Of a stretch of 50,404 bases of DNA, positions 24,257 through 32,960 are shown piece after piece (position 1 is the stretch's first letter; every line of letters starts with the position of its first letter). The notes under the pieces were generated by a model. That model was given only the letters and a program-made list of their open reading frames with translations. It made no database searches and had not been told where the DNA came from. This DNA is from Trueperaceae bacterium (lineage in GTDB: Bacteria; Deinococcota; Deinococci; Deinococcales; Trueperaceae), in assembly GCA_020354625.1 (NCBI GenBank), contig CP070651.1, positions 1,948,817-1,999,220 of the forward strand, read 5' to 3'. A program made the position numbers and the translations under genes.

Positions 24257-25654
24257 TTGAAGGCGATCTTATTTTTTGACGACTGGCTTGTAAGCCGGGC
24301 CCAGGGACTCGAGCGCCGCTGGTACGAACCCGTTTTTGTCAAGCAGCTTATCGATCGGTTTCACCCCGAATCGCTGGGCTACGGCGGCTATTACAGCGTA
24401 TTTTTCGACGAGCGTCTGGGAAGTTATGTCATGTATCTGGCTGTTTATCCACCAGAGGCTGACCCAGGAACGTTTGTTCTGCGCTTAACTTCGGCTGACC
24501 CTCATCATTGGGAAAACCCAAGCTTTGATGTTCAGGCATCACCAACCTGGAAGGGCTTTAAAAACGTCCTGGTCCACGAAAAGAACGACCGTTTCTGGCC
24601 GCTGGTCACGCGCTCATTGGCAAACACGGCTTTTGCCGATTGGGGCTATGTCGCCACTTGCATTCCAGCAGATACGCAAGATCAGCATAGCTACCTGGCA
24701 TTTTCAAAAGATGGCCTCCATTTTCAAATTGACTACGCTCACCCCTGGCATCAAGCACGCAGTGACACCTGGAGTGGAGTGACCTGGAATGCAAAGCGCG
24801 AACTCTTTCAGATCGCGACGCGCCCAGTCAATGTCGACAGGCGGGTTGCGACTATTACCACACAAGACTTCAAACACTTTTCCCCGCCCGAAACGATTCT
24901 GCAGCCCGATGCGCTCGACCCGCTAGGTAGCGAAATATATAGCATGCCGATATTTTCTTATGAAGACCTCTTTCTCGCCTTACCACACCTATATTTCACC
25001 GATCCTTTTGAAACCGCAACGCGCATCAAATGGCGTGGCCGCATTGAATCCCATCTGGCTTATAGCTACAACGGGTTCAACTGGTATCGGCCTCAACGCA
25101 AGGCTTTTATTGGCACCCAGGTTTATGGCTTGCAAGGTGGTGGGCAAAACTATGCCATTGAAATGCTACACCACGACCATAAGCTGCTCTTTTTCACCAG
25201 CGCTACCCCTGGCGAACATGCTGCCTATGAAGATTTACAGCGAGACGGTAAGTGTACCGCCGGGTTTTTTGCCCCCTTGCTCTACGAAATGCGTCTGGAC
25301 GGTTTTTGCTCCCTGAAAACCTCGAGCCGCGAAGGTATCTTGCAAACCAAATCCATCATTGCCAAGTCGGCTGAGCTTACGCTCAATCTTCGCACGACGG
25401 CCCATTCCAGCGTTCGGATTCAGATTCTTGATGGCGAAACGCTCGAACCACTCCCGGGCTACCTGCTTGAAGAAGCTATTCCCATAAGCGGCGACCATCT
25501 CTTTATTCGACCTCGCTGGCAGCAGCGCGCCGATCTGAGCGAACTCCTTGGCAAACCTATTCGCCTCGAGCTCTATTTATGTGAAGCCGAAGTCTTTGCC
25601 ATCCGACTGGAGCACCAGATTTTCATTGGCAGAACGCCGACTGAGGACCTCTAA
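24257..25654 (+). CDS. Glycoside-hydrolase-like five-bladed beta-propeller protein, first copy
   Basis: The 465-residue protein has no signal peptide. It shows repeated beta-propeller strand motifs of the GH32/GH43/GH130-like type (YYSVFFDERLGSYVMYL, SYLAFSKDGLHFQID, SHLAYSYNGFNWYRP) and a C-terminal beta-sandwich (LRTTAHSSVRIQILDGETLEPLPGY ... GKPIRLELYLCEAEVFAIRLE) shared with the protein at 26945-28450. I infer a cytoplasmic glycosidase or phosphorylase-like enzyme acting on the imported compound; catalytic acids cannot be assigned with certainty. Start is TTG at 24257, with GAGGG six bases upstream; no suitable ATG exists near it. Confidence 0.75.
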   Translation: MKAILFFDDWLVSRAQGLERRWYEPVFVKQLIDRFHPESLGYGGYYSVFFDERLGSYVMYLAVYPPEADPGTFVLRLTSADPHHWENPSFDVQASPTWKGFKNVLVHEKNDRFWPLVTRSLANTAFADWGYVATCIPADTQDQHSYLAFSKDGLHFQIDYAHPWHQARSDTWSGVTWNAKRELFQIATRPVNVDRRVATITTQDFKHFSPPETILQPDALDPLGSEIYSMPIFSYEDLFLALPHLYFTDPFETATRIKWRGRIESHLAYSYNGFNWYRPQRKAFIGTQVYGLQGGGQNYAIEMLHHDHKLLFFTSATPGEHAAYEDLQRDGKCTAGFFAPLLYEMRLDGFCSLKTSSREGILQTKSIIAKSAELTLNLRTTAHSSVRIQILDGETLEPLPGYLLEEAIPISGDHLFIRPRWQQRADLSELLGKPIRLELYLCEAEVFAIRLEHQIFIGRTPTEDL

Positions 25655-25665
25655 GGGGAGCATTT

Positions 25666-26826
25666 ATGCAGCTCGGCGACTTTCGCAAGCTCATCCCAGG
25701 CATCGACGACTGCAGCTATTTCCAGACCAGTGGCTTTTCACCCAAGCCTCAGCCTGTACTTGAGGAAGTCATTGCCTCTCTGCACTTACAAAGCCGAGGA
25801 CCTGCCATCGACGAAATCCATGAGGCCATGCAACGCCGTTCTGAAGCGGTACGAAGTCGACTCGCACAGCTGATTCAGGCTGATCCCGATGAAATCATGC
25901 TCAATGAAAATGCCACCATAGGCATCAACATCGTTGCGCAGGGAATCTCGTGGCGAGCGGGAGACAACCTCATCCTCAGCAATCACGAGCATCCAGGAAA
26001 CCGCATACCCTGGTATCAGCTCAAGACGCAAGGGCTTGAGTTGAGATTTTTGGAAGCCCACAATGACGCCGAACAAATGCTTGAAGACTTTGCCCACCTG
26101 CTCGATAGGCGTACCCGTTTGGTAAGTATCAGCCATGTATCACGGCGTAGCGGCTTGCGCTTTCCCGTGAACCGACTTATCGAACAGGCCCGGCAAAAAG
26201 GCATCCCCGTATTGCTTGACGGCGCTCAGGCCGTTGGGGCTATTCCTGTTGACGTCAAAGTTCTCAACTGTGACTTTTATACCCTGAGTGGTCATAAGTA
26301 TCTCATGGGCCCCCAAGCCACCGGCGCTTTATACGTGCGGCAGGATCGCATAGCCTGGTTAAAACCCAGCTGGCTGGGGTCGCATTCTCAGGAAATCATG
26401 GACATGATTGGCAACATGAAGCTGCATGATTCCGCCAGGCGCTTTGAATTCGGCACACGCAACCTAGCCGATCAGGCTGGTCTGGGCAAAGCCCTGGAAT
26501 TGTGGCAAAGTATCGGCTGGGACAAGGTATTCGCCTACCTCGCGGCATATACGCACACCCTTAAAATCGCCCTGCAAGACATTCCGGGACTCATCCTTGA
26601 AACCCCTTTGGCCTACTCCCAATCCTCTGGCATCGTCAGCTTTCACTTGCCGAATTTCAAAGCTGCCGGCATCCAAAAAAGCCTCTGGGACCGGGAGCGT
26701 GTCCTGGTTTCTACCCTGGAGGGCAATGACCACAGCATACGCGTATCAGCCCATGTTTTTAACACTGACGAAGATCGTGAACGCCTACTTGCAGGACTCG
26801 GGCGCATCCAAGCCCGTGGCTGTTAA
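25666..26826 (+). CDS. Class V PLP aminotransferase (cysteine-desulfurase/isopenicillin-N-epimerase-like)
   Basis: The 386-residue protein has the class V fold: NENATIGINIVAQGISWRAGDNLI, the cofactor aspartate region VLLDGAQAVGAIPVDV and the Schiff-base lysine Lys211 in LSGHKYLMGPQ. The C-terminal half (FEFGTRNLADQAGLGKALEL) fits epimerase- or lyase-like members better than IscS/SufS, and no catalytic cysteine loop is seen. The ATG follows AGGGGAG, 11 bp after the first propeller gene. Within the cluster it may remove or exchange an amino group on a sugar or amino acid released by the propeller enzymes. Confidence 0.9.
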   Translation: MQLGDFRKLIPGIDDCSYFQTSGFSPKPQPVLEEVIASLHLQSRGPAIDEIHEAMQRRSEAVRSRLAQLIQADPDEIMLNENATIGINIVAQGISWRAGDNLILSNHEHPGNRIPWYQLKTQGLELRFLEAHNDAEQMLEDFAHLLDRRTRLVSISHVSRRSGLRFPVNRLIEQARQKGIPVLLDGAQAVGAIPVDVKVLNCDFYTLSGHKYLMGPQATGALYVRQDRIAWLKPSWLGSHSQEIMDMIGNMKLHDSARRFEFGTRNLADQAGLGKALELWQSIGWDKVFAYLAAYTHTLKIALQDIPGLILETPLAYSQSSGIVSFHLPNFKAAGIQKSLWDRERVLVSTLEGNDHSIRVSAHVFNTDEDRERLLAGLGRIQARGC

Positions 26827-26842
26827 GGCGCGTTGCTTACCT

Positions 26843-26862
26843 GATTGTGCAGCTGCGCAATC
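26843..26862 (+). promoter_or_regulatory. 20-bp near-perfect palindrome upstream of the second propeller gene
   Basis: GATTGTGCAG followed directly by CTGCGCAATC forms a dyad in which nine of ten pairs are Watson-Crick and one is G-T. It lies in the 118-bp gap after the class V aminotransferase gene, about 80 nt before the next start. It could be a regulator site for the last two genes. Confidence 0.5.
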
Positions 26863-26944
26863 GATACCGAGCGGAGCGAGGTTCGATCGAGACATTGCGT
26901 GGGCGAATCTGTTATTCGGCAATCTGCCGTAACGAGGAGGAATG

Positions 26945-28450
26945 ATGGCATATACTGTCGGCAACAAAAAGCAGGTCTTTATCAACTGGGATCTAATCGA
27001 GCCGGGCTATGGGGTGGCCTGGCGTGGCGAGGAACCTGGAGGTCGTGAAGTCCCCTTTGGTGTCAGGTTAAAAACCCACCCACCGCGCCTCGAGGCCAAA
27101 CCACTCCTGGTAGCCGATCAGCCCTGGGAAACTTTTATCAATGTCTATGCCTCGATCTTTCAAGACGAAGACCGCTACCGCCTTTATTACGAGTGTTACT
27201 ACATCCCCGAACACGAAGAGCAAGATGACCTTAAAGCCCTACTGGCTTATGCTGAGTCGTTTGATGGAAAAACCTGGACCAAGCCCACGGTCGGCGCACT
27301 ACATTTTGAGGGCTCGCCCGACAACAATCTGGTATATGGGCTCGAGCTGGCCCGCTGGCGCAGCGCTCACGGCGCGTCGGTTTTTAAAGACCCTAATCCC
27401 GATGCCCCTGCTGCCGAGCGCTACAAGATGATCCATATGGGCAAAGAGCAAGAATTGCTTGCCGTCTTTGGTGCAATCTCGGCCGATGGGCTTCACTGGA
27501 AACCCCTTGAGCATCCCCTTATTCAAGACTATATGAGTGACACGCAATCCATCGTCTATTTTGACGCCGAACTCGGTAAATATCGCGGCTATTTTCGCGG
27601 GTGGCGCGGCTACGAACGCGGACGCTGGCACGGCCGCCGAGCCATCGCCTATGCTGAAACCGACGATTTTAGAAATTGGCCCAGACCAGAAATCATCGTC
27701 GAACCCGACCTTCACGATCCACCCGAGGTCGATATCTATACCAACAGCTATACGCCTTGGCCCGAAACCGATGCGCATCTGATGTTTCCGGCATTTTATC
27801 AGCGCACCCTTGATACAACGCAAGTACACCTTTTAAGCAGTCGCGACGGTAAAGTGTGGCATCGCCCCAGTCGCAACCCGATCATTGCTACCGACGATTT
27901 GGGGGCAGCCTGGGCAGGTGGGGCTTATGCGGGTTGTGGCCTGGTTTCGCTTGGTTCGATGGATGTTTCGTTACTCATCTCACCAGTCTGGCATACCCAC
28001 AACCAGCCTCATTATGCCTCTGGCAGAATGGCCAATCCTCCCCATCGGGGTATGCCCAGCTTGGCAACTTGGCGCAAGGATGGTTTTATGTCGCTCGAAG
28101 CAGAATCGCTGGGTTGCTTTACCACCGTCCCTCTCATTTTCAAAGGTCATCAGCTCGAGCTGAATGTCCTGACGCGCTTTGGTGGTGAAATCCGCGTTGA
28201 AGTCATTGACCCGACGTCCGATATTTATGTCGCTCAACCTCGCGCCAATGCCTACCTCGATTTTGAACAGAACAGCGACGCCATACCGGGCTATTCCTTT
28301 CGCGACTGCGATCCGATTACTGGCGATCACATCGAGCATATCGTCAGCTGGCAGGGAAAGTCTGATTTATCCCGCTGGGCCGGCAAACCGATACGCCTGC
28401 GTTTCTGGCTGAACCGAGCACACCTATATGCGCTTCGCTTCGGCCCCTAG
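26945..28450 (+). CDS. Glycoside-hydrolase-like beta-propeller protein, second copy
   Basis: The 501-residue protein has no signal peptide and shows propeller motifs in order (INVYASIFQDEDRYRLYYEC, LLAYAESFDGKTWTKP, FGAISADGLHWKPL, SIVYFDAELGKYRGYFRG, LLSSRDGKVWHRP) followed by a C-terminal beta-sandwich with IRVEVIDP, IPGYSFRDCDPITGDHIEHIV and SDLSRWAGKPIRLRFWL. The same tail is recognisable in the protein at 24257-25654, so they are distant paralogues. Two ATG codons precede the sequence; the second (26945) is better spaced from GAGGAGG. Likely a cytoplasmic glycosidase-like enzyme; the substrate is unknown. Confidence 0.77.
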   Translation: MAYTVGNKKQVFINWDLIEPGYGVAWRGEEPGGREVPFGVRLKTHPPRLEAKPLLVADQPWETFINVYASIFQDEDRYRLYYECYYIPEHEEQDDLKALLAYAESFDGKTWTKPTVGALHFEGSPDNNLVYGLELARWRSAHGASVFKDPNPDAPAAERYKMIHMGKEQELLAVFGAISADGLHWKPLEHPLIQDYMSDTQSIVYFDAELGKYRGYFRGWRGYERGRWHGRRAIAYAETDDFRNWPRPEIIVEPDLHDPPEVDIYTNSYTPWPETDAHLMFPAFYQRTLDTTQVHLLSSRDGKVWHRPSRNPIIATDDLGAAWAGGAYAGCGLVSLGSMDVSLLISPVWHTHNQPHYASGRMANPPHRGMPSLATWRKDGFMSLEAESLGCFTTVPLIFKGHQLELNVLTRFGGEIRVEVIDPTSDIYVAQPRANAYLDFEQNSDAIPGYSFRDCDPITGDHIEHIVSWQGKSDLSRWAGKPIRLRFWLNRAHLYALRFGP

Positions 28451-28466
28451 AGAAAGGTTGTCTGGC

Positions 28467-29816
28467 ATGAACACAAAAACCGAGAGCCGTTCGAGAGTCA
28501 AAACCTCGCTCGAGCTGTACCAGCAAGCAGGCAACCTCATCCCTGGCTGGACGCAGCTGATCAGTCGCCGGGCTGATCAATTCGCCTTCGGTGTCAGTCC
28601 TATCTATGCCCAGTCCGCCAAGGGCGCGCGCTTTAGAGATGTAGACGGCAACGACTATCTCGACTGGGTCAACGCCGTAGGGGCTGTCATTCTGGGACAT
28701 GCCGATGACGCGGTGGATAATGCCGTCATAGAGCAAATCCGCAAAGGGAGCATCCATACGGTCAACAGCCCCCTCGAGCTCGAGCTTGCCGAAGAGCTCA
28801 ACGCGACCATCCCCAGTTCGCAGATGGTGCGCTATACCAAAGCCGGGGGCGAAGCCTGTGCGGTGGCGGCGCGTATCGCCCGAGGCACCCGTGATCGCGA
28901 CCTCATCTTGTTCTGCGGCTATCACGGCTGGACCGACTGGTACCAGGCGGCCAACTTCGGCGCGGACCCCGAGAGCGGTGAATATCCCTTTGCTGGAATC
29001 GAACCGATCGGCATTCCCAAGGTTTTGGCCGGTACGGCTATCCCCTTTCGTTACGGTGACTTAGCCGCCCTCGAGCAGGCGCTCGAGCAGCACCAGGACA
29101 AAGTAGCTGCCATCATGATGGAACCCATGCGCAGTGAGTTGCCGCCACCAGGCTATCTTGAAGGCGTCAGAGAGCTAGCAACAAAACACGGCGTCATTTT
29201 GATTTTCGACGAGGTTTCCTGCGGCTTTCGCATGGCGATCGGTGGCGTGCAAGCCTATTTGGGTGTCACGCCCGATATGACGATCCTTTCCAAGTCGATG
29301 TCCAACGGCTATCCCATGGGGGCAGTGGTGGGTTCACGCGACGTAATGGAACCCGCCAAACACATGTTCATCTCGAGCCAGTACTGGAGCGATACGATCG
29401 GCATCGTCGCCTCCTTGGTCACCATTCGCGAGCTTAAAAGACGCGACGCGCAGAGCCGGTTCAAAAGCATCGGCGAAAAGCTGCGCCGTACCCTTGATCA
29501 GGCTATTGCCGAAGCGGGTGTTGCCGGAGCATGCACCGGTGTCTATGCCAATCCCGTACTCTCTCTGGAGATCCCCGAGGGTGTCGACGGACGCAAGGTC
29601 TCAACACTCTTCATTCAGGAGATGGCCAAACAGGGCATTCACTGTCAGCTCAGTTTTAAAGCGACGCTAGCACATCGTGATGAAGATATCGAACAAACGG
29701 GTATCGCCGCCTGCAAAGCGCTCACGGTGATCAAGCAAGGGCTTGAGTATGAGGCGCTAGATGACTTGCTCGAGGCCGACCTAAAGAAAGAACCCTTTCG
29801 GAGACAGGTGCGCTAA
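28467..29816 (+). CDS. Class III aminotransferase, glutamate-1-semialdehyde-aminomutase-like
   Basis: The 449-residue protein resembles GSA 2,1-aminomutase and related class III enzymes: GARFRDVDGNDYLDWVNAVGAVILGH near the N-terminus, the SQMVRYTKAGGEACAVAARIAR segment, VILIFDEVSCGFRM for the cofactor aspartate and Lys276 in LSKSMSNGYPMGAVVG for the Schiff base. A haem-biosynthesis role is unlikely in this setting; catabolic or biosynthetic aminotransferases on amino sugars share the same architecture. ATG at 28467 follows AGAAAGG. The gene appears more G+C-rich and richer in CTCGAG than the upstream part of the cluster. It ends the plus-strand run. Confidence 0.9.
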   Translation: MNTKTESRSRVKTSLELYQQAGNLIPGWTQLISRRADQFAFGVSPIYAQSAKGARFRDVDGNDYLDWVNAVGAVILGHADDAVDNAVIEQIRKGSIHTVNSPLELELAEELNATIPSSQMVRYTKAGGEACAVAARIARGTRDRDLILFCGYHGWTDWYQAANFGADPESGEYPFAGIEPIGIPKVLAGTAIPFRYGDLAALEQALEQHQDKVAAIMMEPMRSELPPPGYLEGVRELATKHGVILIFDEVSCGFRMAIGGVQAYLGVTPDMTILSKSMSNGYPMGAVVGSRDVMEPAKHMFISSQYWSDTIGIVASLVTIRELKRRDAQSRFKSIGEKLRRTLDQAIAEAGVAGACTGVYANPVLSLEIPEGVDGRKVSTLFIQEMAKQGIHCQLSFKATLAHRDEDIEQTGIAACKALTVIKQGLEYEALDDLLEADLKKEPFRRQVR

Positions 29817-29951
29817 GAACGAATCATGCAAGTGATCCAACGTGGCGCTGTAGCAAGCAGACGTGAAAAGAGCGGTGGCTCGAGCCTCTGCTCTCCCGGG
29901 GTTACCGCGCCCTGGTGGTTTGACGTGGACGAAGTCTAGCCGGGCGTTTAC

Positions 29952-29978
29952 AGAAGCCGGTCAACGTGATCGGCTTCT
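29952..29978. terminator. Hairpin between convergent genes (probable bidirectional terminator)
   Basis: AGAAGCCG (29952-29959) and CGGCTTCT (29971-29978) form an 8-bp stem with an 11-nt loop. It overlaps the stop codon of the minus-strand acetyltransferase and lies after the plus-strand aminotransferase. A T-rich tail on the plus strand (GATTCTTTAAAG) is weak. The rest of 29817-29951 shows no gene. Confidence 0.5.
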
Positions 29979-30606
29979 AGTCTGATTCTTTAAAGTCGGG
30001 GTTTTGCCATACGATCAAGGTCGCCCAGTTGTCCGAGGCCGGATCGTCAATATAGCCTTCCAGAAGACCCTTCACCTCGAAGCCGTTTCTGAGTTGGAAG
30101 CTGAGGGTGGCGTCGTAGAGATCCCCCCTCACAACGGCATCCACATAGTCGGGTAAAGAGAGGGTGTCCTCGACCGCCGGGTAGCCGGGCAACATTCCAC
30201 CGGCGACGATCCCGCGCCGGTTATAACGTCGCACGAGCTCTTTTCTGGCCCGGTAGAGCCTCGTACCTATGCTGCGGCCCCGGTAGTCCGGGTGCACGCT
30301 GATATCGCCCCCGTAGTACCAATCTCCGTCCGGATCGTGGTTGGTATAAAAGCCTTCGGCGATAATCTCCTTGAAGGTATGGTCGGGATGGGCGAGATCG
30401 AAGTCGGTAAAGAATCCGGAGCCGAGCCCCACCACACGCTCGCCGTCGAGCGCCACGAAATCCCCTTCGGGAAAGATTCGGCAGTGGCTCAAAAAGTGCT
30501 CGCTCGTCATCCGCTCGTGAGGGGCCAGTGTAGGAAAGCAATCGATCTGCAGCTGCTCGAGGGCTTCGGCGTAGCTCGGTTCGATCGTGACGATCCGAAT
30601 GCTCAT
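29977..30606 (-). CDS. GNAT-family N-acetyltransferase (paralogue of the one near 17.4 kb)
   Basis: The 209-residue protein has GNAT motif A in VHPDYRGRSIGTRLYRARKELVRR, preceded by NHDPDGDWYYGGDISV, and ends with WATLIVWQNPDF. These segments align with the acetyltransferase at 17366-18082. ATG at 30606 overlaps the TGA of the upstream C45-type gene (ATGA), so the two are translationally coupled; a longer upstream start is not needed. Its partner removes or transfers acyl groups, so acylation and deacylation of a common amine is a reasonable inference. Confidence 0.9.
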   Translation of the reverse strand: MSIRIVTIEPSYAEALEQLQIDCFPTLAPHERMTSEHFLSHCRIFPEGDFVALDGERVVGLGSGFFTDFDLAHPDHTFKEIIAEGFYTNHDPDGDWYYGGDISVHPDYRGRSIGTRLYRARKELVRRYNRRGIVAGGMLPGYPAVEDTLSLPDYVDAVVRGDLYDATLSFQLRNGFEVKGLLEGYIDDPASDNWATLIVWQNPDFKESD

Positions 30607-31697
30607 GACCTCAGACTGAAGTGTTCGTATTCGTTCTCGGTGGGCAAGCCCCAAACGGCCCAGAAATCTCCGGTGGTTGGGCGCATGATGGCCGCCCCAC
30701 AGGTTTCGACATGTCTGGGGGGTTCAGCTGTCACGCAGATGGTATCCCGGTCCCGGGTCAATTCCTGGAGATCCTCGACGGTCACTTGGTCTTTGGCCAA
30801 GAGCTCCCGGCCCCGGATCAGCCGTTTTTCAGAAGCGTGCTGCGAGGCCGGCTCCCGCCACCGCTCGAAGGCGTGCGTCGCGTCGACCAGACAGTGGTTG
30901 GTGTGGACGATCGGTGCGTCTTTGAGCTCGGTGACGTGATGCCGGCTGGACATCGCCTCGACGTTATAACCCCGTCCCCGATCGTCGAACAGCAGGTAGT
31001 TGTGTGCACCGGCGAGCCGGGCGCCGAGCAGGAACTCGAGCGCCGCCTCGAGATCCGTCTGCTGGAGGATCTTGCGCACCACAAAGGGCCAGGTTATACC
31101 GACCTGACCATCAGCCCCGAGCAGGTTGTTGATCCCTACGGCGATACCCGCCTCGTTCATACCGATCATGCCCAAGCAACCGACTGTGGTGAAGGCGAGG
31201 AAAGCCGGAGCGTTCCGTGGCTTGCCACGAAGCAACACCACATGTTTGGTGGAGCTGGCGTGCATATCCCAGGTCTGCCCGAAAAAGCCCCGGCCGGATT
31301 CTGCCCGATGATCCGGCACGATAAAGGCGGTACAGTTGTCGGCTCCGGCCGGCGAGGCCGCCTTGGGAGCATCGACCCCCGCATTGTAGACCGTATCGAT
31401 GAAGTCGGTGAACCCCCCCACGATGATGAGCTCAGAAGGGCTCAGGCCGGTCGCCTGTGCGAGGCCAGAGAGCTCCTCGACAAGGTCTGGGGCGTAGGTT
31501 CGATGTTCGTGCAAGCACGCCTCGCCGAGGCTTAGCACCTCTTGAGAGCTGAGACGGCGGCCGGTCCAGGCCTCCTCACCGCTCAGACGCACGCGTTCTT
31601 CGGCGTACTCACGGATGTCTTCGCGAAAGGCCTCGCCGTGCGCGTAACCCATTTCGAAGGGCGAACCATTTAGCTCGAGTAGTCGGATTCCCATCAT
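30603..31697 (-). CDS. C45-type acyltransferase/amidohydrolase (NTN hydrolase, isopenicillin-N acyltransferase-like)
   Basis: The 364-residue protein belongs to the C45/acyl-CoA:6-aminopenicillanate acyltransferase-like NTN-hydrolase group. The self-processing nucleophile should be Cys122 in GADNCTAFIV, followed by GQTWDMHASSTKHVVLLR and the conserved NEAGIAVGINNL. Family members include carcinine hydrolase and N-acyl-amine or N-acyl-amino-acid hydrolases. Start is placed at ATG 31697 with GTGAGG upstream; GTG at 31706 is also open. It lies between the polyamine-type ATPase gene and the acetyltransferase on the same strand, pointing to processing of imported amine conjugates. Confidence 0.85.
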   Translation of the reverse strand: MMGIRLLELNGSPFEMGYAHGEAFREDIREYAEERVRLSGEEAWTGRRLSSQEVLSLGEACLHEHRTYAPDLVEELSGLAQATGLSPSELIIVGGFTDFIDTVYNAGVDAPKAASPAGADNCTAFIVPDHRAESGRGFFGQTWDMHASSTKHVVLLRGKPRNAPAFLAFTTVGCLGMIGMNEAGIAVGINNLLGADGQVGITWPFVVRKILQQTDLEAALEFLLGARLAGAHNYLLFDDRGRGYNVEAMSSRHHVTELKDAPIVHTNHCLVDATHAFERWREPASQHASEKRLIRGRELLAKDQVTVEDLQELTRDRDTICVTAEPPRHVETCGAAIMRPTTGDFWAVWGLPTENEYEHFSLRS

Positions 31698-31760
31698 CGA
31701 CCTCACAAAGCGTTGCTACCGAACCAGTCTACCAGCTCGAGCCGGTTGGAGCGGGGCAGA

Positions 31761-32885
31761 TCAAGCCAGAATCGAAGCGTGTTCGTTGTGCCAAGAAACC
31801 CGAACCGCTTCTCCGACCCGCCGCATACCCTCAAAACCGTAGTGCTGGTTCTGGGCGCGCACGACGAGCACGATATCGGGGCCGACCCGTACGTGGTAGC
31901 GGGTATCGGTACCGATATAGAGCGCCTCCACCACGGTCCCTTCCAACTCGGTGACACCGGGTTGAGACGAACGACCCTCGACGGGCTCGTCTGAGACGAT
32001 GGAGAGTTTCTCGGGTCGAATCGCCACCGTCACGGCTTCCCCAGACGCCATGGCCGGATCACGGAGGACGGCCTCGAGACGGTGACCGCCGGTGAGTTCT
32101 ACGCGCCCGCTTGTGCCCGTTGCCTGCTGCAAGGTTCCGCTCAAGAAGTTGGTTTCACCGATGAAATCGGCGACGAAACGGCTTGTCGGACGCTCGTAGA
32201 TGTCATCAGGGGCACCGACTTGCAACACGTTTCCCTCATTCATCACGGCGATCCGGTCGGCCATGGTGATGGCCTCTTCCTGATCGTGGGTGACGTAGAT
32301 AAAGGTGATCCCGACCCTTTGCTGCAAGGATTTGAGTTCAAACTGCATGGCCTTGCGTAACTTCAGATCGAGCGCCCCCAACGGCTCGTCGAGCAAGAGA
32401 ACCGCGGGGTGATTGACCAGCGCGCGCGCCAGAGCGACCCGTTGCCTCTGCCCCCCCGAGAGTTGATGGGGCCTACGTCCGGCAGCCTGCGGAAGCCTCA
32501 CCATCTCGAGCGCTTCCAGCGCCCTCCGCCGCGCCTCCGCATGGTCGATCCCAGACATCTTCAACCCGAAGGTGACGTTGTGGAGGACCGACATGTGCGG
32601 AAACAACGCGTAGTCTTGGAAGACGGTGTTGACGGGGCGATGAAACGAGGGGATGCCCTCGACAGAGCGTCCCCTCAAGAGAATCTCGCCAGAAGTGGGC
32701 GTCTCGAACCCGGCGATAGACCGAAGCGTGGTGGTCTTTCCGCAACCGCTCGGACCCAAGAGGGCGAAGAACTCCCCCTCTTCGATGCGGAGCGAGATGT
32801 CGTCGACTGCCCTGACAATCTGATGCTGGCGCAGGTCGGTGAACTCCTTGACCAGGTTCTTGACCTCGACTGCAGGCACGTTCAT
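31761..32885 (-). CDS. potA: Polyamine-type ABC transporter ATP-binding protein, PotA family
   Basis: The 374-residue protein has the ABC ATPase motifs: Walker A GPSGCGKTT, Q-loop NTVFQDYALFPHMSV, signature LSGGQRQRVALARAL, Walker B VLLLDEPLGALD and the switch histidine in YVTHDQEEA. A C-terminal TOBE-type regulatory region follows (VTVAIRPEKLSI). It should energise the PotB/PotC-type permeases encoded 11.5 kb away. ATG at 32885 is preferred; a GTG 33 bases upstream (32918) is an alternative. It lies about 75 bp downstream of the binding-protein gene. Confidence 0.94.
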   Translation of the reverse strand: MNVPAVEVKNLVKEFTDLRQHQIVRAVDDISLRIEEGEFFALLGPSGCGKTTTLRSIAGFETPTSGEILLRGRSVEGIPSFHRPVNTVFQDYALFPHMSVLHNVTFGLKMSGIDHAEARRRALEALEMVRLPQAAGRRPHQLSGGQRQRVALARALVNHPAVLLLDEPLGALDLKLRKAMQFELKSLQQRVGITFIYVTHDQEEAITMADRIAVMNEGNVLQVGAPDDIYERPTSRFVADFIGETNFLSGTLQQATGTSGRVELTGGHRLEAVLRDPAMASGEAVTVAIRPEKLSIVSDEPVEGRSSQPGVTELEGTVVEALYIGTDTRYHVRVGPDIVLVVRAQNQHYGFEGMRRVGEAVRVSWHNEHASILA

Positions 32886-32960
32886 GCCCGGGGTCCTCGC
32901 TTCGTCCTCTCCATGCACGCCCCGTCTGCTCCGTCCGATTACAAGCGACCCAGCGTCAAC

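Noticed and set aside
28467-29816. Haem-biosynthesis hemL
   Set aside because: The protein resembles glutamate-1-semialdehyde aminomutase, but the setting with ABC and propeller genes and the absence of other hem genes argue for a different class III aminotransferase.
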